From Symsagittifera roscoffensis (taxonomy: Eukaryota > Xenacoelomorpha > Acoela > Convolutidae), in NCBI RefSeq assembly GCF_963678635.1, contig NW_026970778.1, forward strand, positions 21,001-85,000: a DNA stretch of 64,000 nucleotides, read 5' to 3'. How positions within the stretch are numbered: position 1 is the first letter of the stretch; the number at the start of each line of letters is the position of its first letter. The notes below the pieces were generated by a model. The model had not been told where the DNA came from, did no database searches, and worked only from the letters and a program-made list of their open reading frames with translations. Positions 53,717-63,549 of this stretch are shown piece by piece. The translations under genes and the position numbers were made by a program.

Positions 53717-54239
53717 GTCGGGTACATGGAGGTATCGAGTCGGGTGTGAGGGAGGAGTCTTGAGTTAGGTACTGGGGTGCGGCGCAGGTAAAGGGATCTT
53801 AAGACATGATTGGCATGACAATTGAATTTTAAAAGAAAGAATTGATGGTGCTAAAACATAAAATGAAATTGCATGTTCTTAAGGGAAATCCAATCGAATT
53901 GTTTTAAGTGATATGTGAATGATAGGATTTTAATCATATGGGTAAAAGGGGGGTCTCTAGGTTAGGAACGTGACAATGCTAAGTTTTAATAAGCTTTCTG
54001 TTTTCAGATCGAGTTTGAAAAACAAAGTTGAAAATCCAACTACACTCAAGCGAGAAACAAAAAGAGAGAATCTTGATTGAACACGCGATAATCCGAATCT
54101 ACAGCAAGTAGTTGCAAGAGAACATTTCTAGAGAATTCTTGAATTGGGTAATACTTGAGTTGGTAAGGTAATTCTTGAGTTGGTAAGGTAATTCTTGAGC
54201 TGGTTAACATCTACCTATATACATCCCGAAGTTGCAAAA
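53717..54239 (+). promoter_or_regulatory. gag-pol/ORF2 spacer with 3' splice site and 20-bp repeats
   Basis: The strand reads CTTTCTGTTTTCAG/ATC with AG at 54006-54007, a strong acceptor and very like the nematode TTTTCAG consensus. A 20-bp unit, ATTCTTGAGTTGGTAAGGTA, is present three times at 54151-54210, with a weaker copy before it; each unit contains the donor-like GGTAAG. The ORF2 ATG follows at 54240. Confidence 0.55.
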
Positions 54240-57200
54240 ATGGCAGACCGATTCTGGAACTCCGTGCCCGCGGCTCTGAAGAAGCCCACTCTTGACGAGC
54301 TGTACAGACGCTTGAGGGACCTGGACTACACCCAGATAGACGAGAGAATGGCGGTGATGCTGAATGCGATCCTCCAGTTGGAGGACCAGGGTGAGTGCAG
54401 GGAGTCTGCGACGGAGGCTGTCTTGATGGTCGGCTACACCACCGAGGGCATATCAAATCGAGAACAGACCAGATGGTTATCTTGGAATGCGGATGGAGGA
54501 GTAAGGGGCTTTGACTTGGCAAGAAATCCTGGCCTGAGTAACAACACCGAACACGGCGCAGGAGAGTTTCCGCTACCGACGAGACCAACAGCAAGATCCA
54601 CAGGCCAGAGCTCGAGTAAGGTGCCGTCGATGTCGCGAGCGCAACAGACGACAGAGGCATATCCGGATCTGGGGGTTCTAAAGAAAGAGCTCGAGAAGGC
54701 GCTGAAGGAGAGGAATAAAGCGAACCTCGATCGGGATCAGGCGAAGCTGGACAGGGAGAAGCTTCAGCTGGAGAGAGACCAGGCAGTCGACGAGCGAGAT
54801 CAGACGTTGAAATTACTTGAGATGCTGAGGGCTGAACATCAGCAGGAGCTAAGGGTGCGGGAGAACGTCGCGAATCGTGATCAACTAAAGTCGGAGTTGG
54901 AAAGGATAGAACAGCGACAACGCGAGCTTGACGCACAAAAGGGAGCCAGGTCTAACGAACGAGTGGTGACAAGCTCGAGGCCGGAGTCGCGCATGGAGGT
55001 GGATGAAGCTCCCAGGGCTAGAGGACGGTTCAACCTTGACCGCGAGGCCAGGGAACACATGAGTGAAGGCTTGGAGGTCTGGATACCGAATGACGCGACG
55101 CCCTCCTTGCGCAATCTAGAGACCCAACCTGTACGTCCTCTGATGGATGTGGTGTTACCAGGATATACACCAACCTCGACCTCGAGCGGCAGTCAGGTGA
55201 GTGGCGCCTCATCGCGCCTGAAGGAGCTGGGCGAGAAATTGCAGCAGCAGAGTCGTGAAAGATCGACAAGGCCAGAGCTTCCCCCAACTTGGAGGGAACA
55301 GCCGGTCAGAAACGTCGTGATCGCGAGCTACAAGAAGAACACAGAGGGGAACTACCACAAGCATAGTCGGCTGGACTGGAATGCGGAACAGCAAGCCAGG
55401 AGGGACTGCTTCCACGACGCAGCCTGGGTGCAGTATCTAGCGCCACCTCGTGTGCCAGAGGGTGCGGTTCACCTGATTATAGGGGACAGCCTGGTGCGGG
55501 TGTTGACCCAGATCCGGTCACATTGGCAGACGGGAGTCTTGAGTTTCGCTGGAGCTGCTACGCCACAGATGTTGGCAACTCTGGACATGCTAGGAATGAC
55601 CAAAGTTTACACAGTCACCTTGATGGTTGGGACCAACGACGTGTCGAGAGGAGAAGCAAGGAAAGTGACGAGGCTGTGCGACAAGATGAGTTGCCTTCTT
55701 GAGGAGCTGAGGATCCAAATGGATCCCATCCTGCTGACGATATGCACGGTCCCCTATAACATGATGTTTGATCAACACTCCCTAGAGATGAACCAGAGGG
55801 TGCGGAGCCTGAACAAGGCGATCCGAGAAATACACCGAAACAGTGTGCTTCCTCTCAGGCTGTTGGACGTTGCAGAACGCATGGAGAACAAGGGATTCCC
55901 TGAAGACACCTCGAAAGATGGAATCCATTTCGATAGGCCAAGGGGAGCTGAGTGGCTGAACGACGTCTTCCAGGAACACATAAACACGCTAGAAGCGGAC
56001 CTGCTGGAGACAGCCCAATTCACTTTAGGGCCACCTCCCAACCCACCATTCCTTGCCTCGAGGGCCTTGGCTGGTCGATTGGGAGCGAGAGTTGATACTA
56101 GAGACAGCTCGAGGAGCAATCAGACCCGATTGCAGAGTGCCACACCAATGGAGTCGGAGGAGGTAGAGTCATCAACACCTCCGGCCTCGGCGATGTCCTC
56201 CGTGGTGGTGGCAGATGACAGGAGAGAAAAGAAGTCTAGGGAGACTACCCGCTTGAGATATCCTGAGAAGGTGAAGGAACTGGATCTGGAGACCTTGGAA
56301 TGCAGACGAGAGTTGGCGGAAACCCTGGGGATCGAACGAGTGTCGCATGAGGACTTGAATAGACATCATTGCGTAGACTGGTTGAAAGCACACGAGGCGC
56401 ATTTTTCGAGAGCGAAGTTGATGGAGACCACAGACCTGACGGGAATTCCCACAAAAACGATCATGGGACCCATTAATTACAGACCTCTCAAGCTGCTGGG
56501 GAGTCCGGGACTTATAGCAGAACCTCCCAAGCACCGAACCAGCATCGCCAGAATCAGGTTGGCAACCCCGGCACAGTTGAAGGTGGTAGACAAGCTACTC
56601 AATCCGGGAGGAATGGAATTGCCTGATGCCGCTTACGAAGGTCCGAAGTTGGCAGAAGATCCCAGGTACGGGAAGCCCTGTGGTGGCACCCAACTGGCCA
56701 AAACTCTGGCAGTTTACGATAGAGCAGATCCAGCTGCTGCAAGAGTAGTCATTGTGGCGGGATCGGACTTCGAAGGAACGTCTCCCAAGTTGTTCTGGCC
56801 GGAGACTCTGGTATACTCCTTGCCAGGAGCCGAATTGAACCAGATGTTGACCCTAGTGGTGGCAATAAAGTCGGAGATGCCCTGTGAACCGGAGCTGCTA
56901 TTGTTTGCAGGAATGAATGACCACCTGCATGCGATGGGACTTCTTGAGCAACTGAAAGGCAAGGAGGTTCCAACATCAAGGAAGATCTGGGAGGCCATTC
57001 AGGCGTTATTTGCGGCGATGAATGAGGTACAAGAGAATGTAGCCTCGAGATTTGGGTCCAAGACAAAGGTGGTGTTTACCACATCCCCAGGATACGCTAG
57101 CATGCCACCCGCCCTGCAATTCGTGTATGCGGTCTTGATCTTGATAGCGGAAGGGAGTGAATGGCGGATTCTGATGGCAGCCCCCAATCGAGAGCTAGAG

Positions 57201-60200
57201 CCAGTGAACTTGAGACTTTACAAATCAGAATTACCAGCGGCATGGGCTGACATATCTCATGCACTGAGGGGCTTTTACAGACTGGCCGACGTCCTGATTG
57301 TATTGGATGAGGTACTCTTGCTAGAGATATCGAACTTTGCTAGACAACTCAAGTTCAGCCCAGTCATCGGGGACGACCACCCGGCGATAAACCAGTTGAC
57401 GGCCAGCCTGTGGTTCCGAAGTATGGATGTGAAAGTTGCAAATTCCACCAGCAGGACTAGAGGTCCCAACAACGAGAGAAGAAATGTGGTCGAGACGGAG
57501 AAACAGTTAGAATCGATGAAATATCGCTTGACTCAAGAGAATGGCTGGTGGCCATTCCTGACACCAAGGCTGGAGAACGTCACGAATAAGACGAGGGAGG
57601 AAGCACCACTCCTCGTGAAACAAATCTGGAGTTTTCTAGAGAAGCAACTGGAGCTAGCGGAAACGAGAGACATGACGGTGGTTAGATTTGTCTCGGCCGC
57701 CAATGAAGTGACGATCGGAGGATTTTGGAGAGAGCACGCCAACGGCGAATTGAAGACTAGGAGAGATTACGAGATTCTCAAGTTCTTGAGTCCTTGCTGG
57801 GAGAGAGAATTCTTGGCAGGAGTGTTCGGCACCACGGCGACTATCTTCGGAGCCTTCGTACAGGAGATACTGGGCATGTCCATCAGCCTGCTTTTGGCTC
57901 TGTATTTGGTTTACCCCAGATACTTGTTCAACATGGGCCCAGCATACATGTTTAGTCGAGGAGTGGAGACACTTCGAGTTGATGGGTATCTGGCACTAAT
58001 ACTCTTGACCCATGGGGAATTGGTGTCGTTTCATCGGTTAATGGAATATGGAGAACCTCTGTCTATGGGGAGAGTCCACACGAGCACTGAAACCAGCTCC
58101 TACAAGTGTGCCGCAGGGTTGAAGACACTGCTGGTGCAATACCTCATGATGCAGAATCGATACATGACGGGTGAAGATGAGAACCCAACCTCGAGAGAAA
58201 AATGGGAGAAGGCGAACAGAGGGATGCCTCTGTTGACGGACCTGTGCCTGGCAATGAGGTCGGACCCAATGGGGATAATCCGGGGTCTAGAGGAGGCGGT
58301 GACCTGCATCTATGGTCCAGCAGTGACGTACGCGTTTCCAGATCCCCTGGTGATAACGTATCGTCACTCGGTGACGCACTTGAGTCTCATCAGCGTACTG
58401 GATGGTACAGCGCTGAATTGGTGTCAGCAGGAGGTGCTCAGGGCGCGTATGAGCAACACGGTACTCTTCGGAAAAGTGAAAGATGCCGAGATGATGGTGT
58501 GCAACTTCAGGGGACAAATGCAATGTAGAATGGGAGGCAAGCGAGAGGGCCCCATTGAAATGTATCCAAAGTTTTGGAACCTAAACCCATTGACGGCCAA
58601 CGGACGAGAAGTCTTGAGAATCCCCGCCTGGAAGGAGTGCTTTGCACTAGTCAAGAGGGAGCTGGAGGCCATAATGGAGAAAGAAATCCTACCAGCCACC
58701 ATGCCTGAGTTCCCGACAGTCAGGAGGATGACCTTAGGAATGAATAGTCCCTTGGTAGTTCCCTCCATAATGGCGAGGATGACGGCGGAGGAAATGCAGA
58801 AGGATTTCACTGATGGCTGGGACCCCCTGTTCATTGGCTACACGGCGGCGGTCTACTTCCACACCAGCGAGATGAAGGTAAACTCGTGGACGACGCAAGC
58901 GAAAAAGAGTAGAGGTTCGCAGCCCCCAGGGTATGAGGTGAGGAAGGTCTTGAGAACTCTTGAGAAGGAAGAACTTGAGAACATGTTGCCCATATGGGAT
59001 GATGGCAGGATGATCGTGATGGAGGGGCACGTCGCACTGGTGGACGACATGAAATTTGCCACGAGAAAATATAAGGCGCCCTATGGCTTGGAACAGGTGG
59101 AAGTAAGACAGGAAGGAACAGAACTAGATGCAGCAGGTCAACTGCACGTAGCACTGACGGAATACAAAAAGCTGGATCCTGCGACACCATCACCACTGTC
59201 CGTGGACGCACCTGGAGACAACAGGAGCGGACCCGTCGAGGACCGATTTAAGAAAATTCTCGAGAGAAGGAGACATGAGTCAGAAGAAGAGAGTATGGAT
59301 GAAACTCTCAGTGAAGCTGGTGAAGACATGGAAGTGGGGAATACGCCTGAACCAGGGCAATCAGGGGAGGAGCTCACCACTCAAGAGCTGTTGAAGGATT
59401 TGAGCGAGGAGAATTGGGCAGATACTGCCACACCACCCCTGATTCCGTCTCCGCGGAAGAACCTAGAGTTGCCATTGGCAGGTGAGACCTTCAATATGGG
59501 GATGTTACTCTTGAGCTCGGAGGAAAGGGGGAAGAACACGTTCGAAGGGAACAGGGACATATTCTTGGGATCTCTCGAGGATGACGCTTGGCAGGAGTTC
59601 CTGGAGGAATTCAATCGAGAAGTGGGCAGCGAGACGACGCTGGACAAGTTCAAGAAGGAACTGTGGGACGCAGTAGTGAGATTCGGGGAACCGCTCCTGA
59701 TAGGAACGGGCCTGGATGAGAAAGCAAGAAAAGAGCTGCTGAACAAGCTAGTGGAGCTGAGGAACGCACGATCGAAGACTAGAAAAGAGAAATGTGAGGA
59801 CAGCTCTACTCTGAAACAAAAAACTGTGGATAAAATGGTTGATGATATAAAAAGGGATAAGGTTGGGACTAGTAATATGATTAAAAGTACTAATATCCTT
59901 AAGGCTCGAGCAGGGGGGAGGCAAGAGTTGGAAGGAGTGGATGGAGAGGTCGAATCAATGATGATAGCCACAACACCCTCGAGCAGAGAGGTGAAGACTC
60001 GCAAGAGGAAGAGAGAAGTGGAAGGATGGGGTAGTCCTTCAGTGGATGCTGTTTCGGAAGGAAACTTGAGAGAGACGGCGCCCATCGTTTTGGCCCGATG
60101 CAAGACGGCGGCATACAAGAACAGCTCGGAGCTCAGGAAACCACTTGAAGTAGAAAAGGAAATAGAGGTTTCCACCAGTTCGACGTCAGAAGAAGACTTC

Positions 60201-63119
60201 AAGCCTCAGAAGGTAAACGTGAAGAGAGGTTCAACGAACGGACAGGTAGGGGAAGTGGAGATCGGCAAAGAATGGATCTCGAAGGCACATCAGGACATGG
60301 GCAAACAAGTGACGAGTGATCTATTGGAGAGGAACAAGACGAGGAACACTTCCCGGACGTGGTGGGTGGCCCTCGAAACATTGAAGGAAATGGAGGACTG
60401 CTTGAAGAAGTTGGACAGTGGAATAGCTCGCAGGCGACGCAATTGGGCCACCCAGCAAAAAGCCGAGGTTAATAAGATAGAGATGGCAAGTCATCTGAAG
60501 AGGTCCTGGCAGAGTTTGTTGAAGGATCATTTTGAAGAGGCGATGAGAACATCCTCATCAGCACCGCCACTAATGGCGAATCCCTTCGTTAGAACTGCGG
60601 GACAATTAATGTTCACCTGGAGTCTGGTGGGAATAGAGTTGGAGACATTGACCTCGTATGACAGGCTGAAGTTGGGAAGCAAGAAGCTAGAGGTGTATCA
60701 GGCACTGATGCAACACGTGGCCAGGGACAATTCAGGCTTGAGCCTGGCTAGGAGAAAAGATGCCACATGTTTCTTGAGATGGACAATGTCAATGATGTCT
60801 GATAGCACCATCCTGGCATGCCACCAGAGAGCAAGTGGAAGTAAAACCATGGAGAGAAGAGTCTCAACGATCATCTTGAACGTATATCAGAGTACAGGAA
60901 TAGAGAAAGAAGATGGTTCCAGACTATCCTTAGAGAACCATCGAAAGCTGGACGAGGTACGGAGGTTCTCTAATAAGAAGTTCGAGGAAGAACATGATGT
61001 TCACCGTAACCTGGCCTCGTCAGAACAGTACTCGAGACTCAGTGAGAAGGGGGAATACCAATATGTGTCTGGAGTGATGGGAATAGCCTACAATCCCTTC
61101 TTAGACTCGGAAGCTGGAGGAGCCCACAGAAACCATGAGGTAGCGGAGCTACTGAAGTTTTGGACAGAAAGGATAATGGAGATAGACGCGGTGGAGAAAG
61201 AGGGGCCGAGCCTGGGACTGATTCTTGAGAAAACACCAGAGGTGATAAGCATACCGCGCTCAAACAAGAGAGTTGAAGTGAACATGGGCGGTGGAAATGG
61301 CTTGTTAACCACGAACTTGGGAGTGATATGGAAGCTACTAAGACCCTCCTGGTGTCCACATCCCCATGCGAGTCTAATCGAGGAAACCACCGAGCGAGTG
61401 AGGTTAGCCCCAACGGAAGATGAAGATCTGGCGAAGTTGAGTGTGCTACATAAGCTGATCACACCCCAGATGCAAGAGCCAAGCGAAAGGACGAGCGACC
61501 CCGGGTCAGCAAAGAAATTGGAGCCGGGTAGCTGTCTGGATTCGACGTGTGGGAACGGAGAGCACATCTGCGATGGACGGTCATGCGTCAGGATACTGTC
61601 GTTTCAAAAAGAAGACCTGGTCACTTGGTTCGAAGACATCACAGAAAGGGAGAAAAGTGAAGTGCAAATAATAGCGGAATGTTACGCGAGAACCACGGTG
61701 AATATAGCGACAGCTCTCGGATTCTTCTCGAGAATGTGTGGTCTGCAGGCACTGGAGAGACTGGAGTCTGAGCATCATTTAGTGACGGCGTTGAGCGTAG
61801 AATCATGGCCCGGGGTGTTGCAGGTGACTCAAAAACACATCCGGAGCTGGAAAGTTGGTCTTGAGGCGGAAATGGGATTTCCCCTGAGCGAAGCTTATGG
61901 CTTGCCATTGAACGCGAAATCGCTGATAGGGTCAATGATGGCCAACTTGTGCGGAAGTCACTACCCGCTACACATGGCGATGGTGGAAGTGTCCAGCCAG
62001 AGAATACTGGTGGACAAGGCCTTCTCAGTGCCCAAGTGCGTGAGGTTGGCTCGGATGTCGCATCACTCGCACAAGTTGTTGAGAAAAATCAAAGGGACAG
62101 TACCAAAAGAATTGAGAGATGACTTAAGCGAAATCTGGGGAGAAGATCTTCTGAAGTTGGAAAGAGAAAACACAAGCGATCACGAGAGACAAAACGTGAT
62201 CGGGAAATCTGTGGGAAGTACTCCAAACCTGGAAGACAATGACACGATGCACGAGAAAATGATGGAGCTTGAGCCTCTCTTGGAAGCCTCAGGGGAGCGT
62301 AATCTCAGGAGCATTGAGATCTCTCATGGGGAATGCCCATGCCACTGTTTGGCACAAACGGTGTGGTATCCAGATCACAAGAACCTTTGCCTGGTGTGGG
62401 ATGTGGAAGAGATTCGGTCGATCGGACTACCGGATCACCGGCAGAAGGTGACGCTCTTAGTAGTGAGTACGATGTTAGCTCTGAGATGGATAGAAGAGAA
62501 TATAACGAAGTATCGGGAGGCGACGACGCCAACGGCTGAGTCAATATACGCGATAGACTACAGCAGGAGACTTGAGTTGTTTGAGACTGCGTGCAAAGTA
62601 TTCGCCATACCGACGGAAGTCAGGCACGTATGGAGTCGCTTGAGGTACTTTCCATGGTTTCGGGCGACACTGACGTCTTGGCTGTACAGGGCAACGAAAG
62701 ATCACATGAGAAAACATCAAAAGGAGTATCGACAGTTCCAGGCCGAGATTGGGCCGGAAGCTTTCAAGAGACCCCTGCTAACCCATCGTAATGCGATCAC
62801 GACGGGATGGAAGAGAGTGGGTAAGATGTCTAGAGACAATACCAAAGCGAGGGAGTCGATACTAGAGGAAGACCTGGCGAAGAACGTGAGCTTGAGCCTG
62901 CACAACTCCTTTTGCTTGAACCGAGAAGCTAGGGTGAAGGCACTACCCAACCAAGCAAAGAGATTGCAGGAGCAGAGAGAATGGATGCGATCCTATGAAC
63001 AGCTGAAGGCTTGGGAGGAGATTGTGATTAGTTCCGATGATGAAGAGGAACTGTTGAGACAGTTTGCCGCATCTAGCACTTCAGGATGCAGTACCTCCAA
63101 GGCGAAGAGTACGAGATGA
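54240..63119 (+). CDS. ORF2 protein of the plus element, giant SGNH-hydrolase-domain protein (about 2959 aa)
   Basis: I start it at the ATG at 54240 (GCAAAAATGG, good context) because the frame upstream to 54195 has no ATG. It is colinear with the copy 2 ORF2. A heptad-rich, charged coiled coil lies near residues 150-230. The SGNH domain follows with GDS near 416, GTND near 464 and DGIHFD near 560, all kept despite wide divergence around them. A second region near 850-1050 has AGSDF, AGMNDHLH and GDDH. An acidic segment lies near 1660-1800. The cluster C-x4-C-x4-H-x-C-x4-C is near 2430 (61530-61590). A well-conserved C-terminal part includes AFSVPKCVRLARMS and PCHC motifs. No signal peptide or envelope-like layout is seen. 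Hydrolase activity is inferred; the role in the element cycle is unknown. Confidence 0.9.
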   Translation: MADRFWNSVPAALKKPTLDELYRRLRDLDYTQIDERMAVMLNAILQLEDQGECRESATEAVLMVGYTTEGISNREQTRWLSWNADGGVRGFDLARNPGLSNNTEHGAGEFPLPTRPTARSTGQSSSKVPSMSRAQQTTEAYPDLGVLKKELEKALKERNKANLDRDQAKLDREKLQLERDQAVDERDQTLKLLEMLRAEHQQELRVRENVANRDQLKSELERIEQRQRELDAQKGARSNERVVTSSRPESRMEVDEAPRARGRFNLDREAREHMSEGLEVWIPNDATPSLRNLETQPVRPLMDVVLPGYTPTSTSSGSQVSGASSRLKELGEKLQQQSRERSTRPELPPTWREQPVRNVVIASYKKNTEGNYHKHSRLDWNAEQQARRDCFHDAAWVQYLAPPRVPEGAVHLIIGDSLVRVLTQIRSHWQTGVLSFAGAATPQMLATLDMLGMTKVYTVTLMVGTNDVSRGEARKVTRLCDKMSCLLEELRIQMDPILLTICTVPYNMMFDQHSLEMNQRVRSLNKAIREIHRNSVLPLRLLDVAERMENKGFPEDTSKDGIHFDRPRGAEWLNDVFQEHINTLEADLLETAQFTLGPPPNPPFLASRALAGRLGARVDTRDSSRSNQTRLQSATPMESEEVESSTPPASAMSSVVVADDRREKKSRETTRLRYPEKVKELDLETLECRRELAETLGIERVSHEDLNRHHCVDWLKAHEAHFSRAKLMETTDLTGIPTKTIMGPINYRPLKLLGSPGLIAEPPKHRTSIARIRLATPAQLKVVDKLLNPGGMELPDAAYEGPKLAEDPRYGKPCGGTQLAKTLAVYDRADPAAARVVIVAGSDFEGTSPKLFWPETLVYSLPGAELNQMLTLVVAIKSEMPCEPELLLFAGMNDHLHAMGLLEQLKGKEVPTSRKIWEAIQALFAAMNEVQENVASRFGSKTKVVFTTSPGYASMPPALQFVYAVLILIAEGSEWRILMAAPNRELEPVNLRLYKSELPAAWADISHALRGFYRLADVLIVLDEVLLLEISNFARQLKFSPVIGDDHPAINQLTASLWFRSMDVKVANSTSRTRGPNNERRNVVETEKQLESMKYRLTQENGWWPFLTPRLENVTNKTREEAPLLVKQIWSFLEKQLELAETRDMTVVRFVSAANEVTIGGFWREHANGELKTRRDYEILKFLSPCWEREFLAGVFGTTATIFGAFVQEILGMSISLLLALYLVYPRYLFNMGPAYMFSRGVETLRVDGYLALILLTHGELVSFHRLMEYGEPLSMGRVHTSTETSSYKCAAGLKTLLVQYLMMQNRYMTGEDENPTSREKWEKANRGMPLLTDLCLAMRSDPMGIIRGLEEAVTCIYGPAVTYAFPDPLVITYRHSVTHLSLISVLDGTALNWCQQEVLRARMSNTVLFGKVKDAEMMVCNFRGQMQCRMGGKREGPIEMYPKFWNLNPLTANGREVLRIPAWKECFALVKRELEAIMEKEILPATMPEFPTVRRMTLGMNSPLVVPSIMARMTAEEMQKDFTDGWDPLFIGYTAAVYFHTSEMKVNSWTTQAKKSRGSQPPGYEVRKVLRTLEKEELENMLPIWDDGRMIVMEGHVALVDDMKFATRKYKAPYGLEQVEVRQEGTELDAAGQLHVALTEYKKLDPATPSPLSVDAPGDNRSGPVEDRFKKILERRRHESEEESMDETLSEAGEDMEVGNTPEPGQSGEELTTQELLKDLSEENWADTATPPLIPSPRKNLELPLAGETFNMGMLLLSSEERGKNTFEGNRDIFLGSLEDDAWQEFLEEFNREVGSETTLDKFKKELWDAVVRFGEPLLIGTGLDEKARKELLNKLVELRNARSKTRKEKCEDSSTLKQKTVDKMVDDIKRDKVGTSNMIKSTNILKARAGGRQELEGVDGEVESMMIATTPSSREVKTRKRKREVEGWGSPSVDAVSEGNLRETAPIVLARCKTAAYKNSSELRKPLEVEKEIEVSTSSTSEEDFKPQKVNVKRGSTNGQVGEVEIGKEWISKAHQDMGKQVTSDLLERNKTRNTSRTWWVALETLKEMEDCLKKLDSGIARRRRNWATQQKAEVNKIEMASHLKRSWQSLLKDHFEEAMRTSSSAPPLMANPFVRTAGQLMFTWSLVGIELETLTSYDRLKLGSKKLEVYQALMQHVARDNSGLSLARRKDATCFLRWTMSMMSDSTILACHQRASGSKTMERRVSTIILNVYQSTGIEKEDGSRLSLENHRKLDEVRRFSNKKFEEEHDVHRNLASSEQYSRLSEKGEYQYVSGVMGIAYNPFLDSEAGGAHRNHEVAELLKFWTERIMEIDAVEKEGPSLGLILEKTPEVISIPRSNKRVEVNMGGGNGLLTTNLGVIWKLLRPSWCPHPHASLIEETTERVRLAPTEDEDLAKLSVLHKLITPQMQEPSERTSDPGSAKKLEPGSCLDSTCGNGEHICDGRSCVRILSFQKEDLVTWFEDITEREKSEVQIIAECYARTTVNIATALGFFSRMCGLQALERLESEHHLVTALSVESWPGVLQVTQKHIRSWKVGLEAEMGFPLSEAYGLPLNAKSLIGSMMANLCGSHYPLHMAMVEVSSQRILVDKAFSVPKCVRLARMSHHSHKLLRKIKGTVPKELRDDLSEIWGEDLLKLERENTSDHERQNVIGKSVGSTPNLEDNDTMHEKMMELEPLLEASGERNLRSIEISHGECPCHCLAQTVWYPDHKNLCLVWDVEEIRSIGLPDHRQKVTLLVVSTMLALRWIEENITKYREATTPTAESIYAIDYSRRLELFETACKVFAIPTEVRHVWSRLRYFPWFRATLTSWLYRATKDHMRKHQKEYRQFQAEIGPEAFKRPLLTHRNAITTGWKRVGKMSRDNTKARESILEEDLAKNVSLSLHNSFCLNREARVKALPNQAKRLQEQREWMRSYEQLKAWEEIVISSDDEEELLRQFAASSTSGCSTSKAKSTR

Positions 63120-63537
63120 ATGGGCAAATCGGATGGATCTTGAGTCTTGAGAGGGAAAGGGGGCTTGAGTGTGAATCCGAGTGAAACTTGGATTCACGAA
63201 AAAGAAATTTTAACAAAGCAAATATTGTTACTAATATACTATATCTATTATATAAATCGAAATGCTGCATGACAATTTCCTGATTGAATAGGACAAAAGA
63301 GATTTTTAAATGATTGGCTTGAAAAGCGAAAATTCAAAGGTGCAGGTAAATGCAGATTTTGGTTGCTGTTTAGCAATAGTGTGAAAATTTTAAATGGTCG
63401 TGAATTTTGGGGTGTAGATAATCTTAAATCTGCTGCAAACTTCTGTAAATGACCACTGGCACTGTATCTTGAGCAACACTCGGTTTTTCTGGGACTCACT
63501 GGCAGAAGACAGCGCGCGATGAGGACATCGATCTCAA
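63120..63537 (+). other. 3' untranslated region of the plus element
   Basis: About 418 AT-rich bp with no gene. Its end (GATGAGGACATCGA, 63518-63531) matches the corresponding place before the copy 2 polypurine tract. Confidence 0.6.
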
Positions 63538-63549
63538 GTCCGGGGAGTA
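63538..63549 (+). promoter_or_regulatory. 3' polypurine tract of the plus element
   Basis: GTCCGGGGAGTA directly precedes the LTR start TGTGCCAG at 63550. The same tract precedes the other lineage's LTR at 18350-18361. Confidence 0.85.

Noticed and set aside
54195..54239. Upstream extension of the plus-element ORF2 by 15 codons
   Set aside because: The frame is open there but the first codon is TTG; the first ATG is at 54240 with good context.
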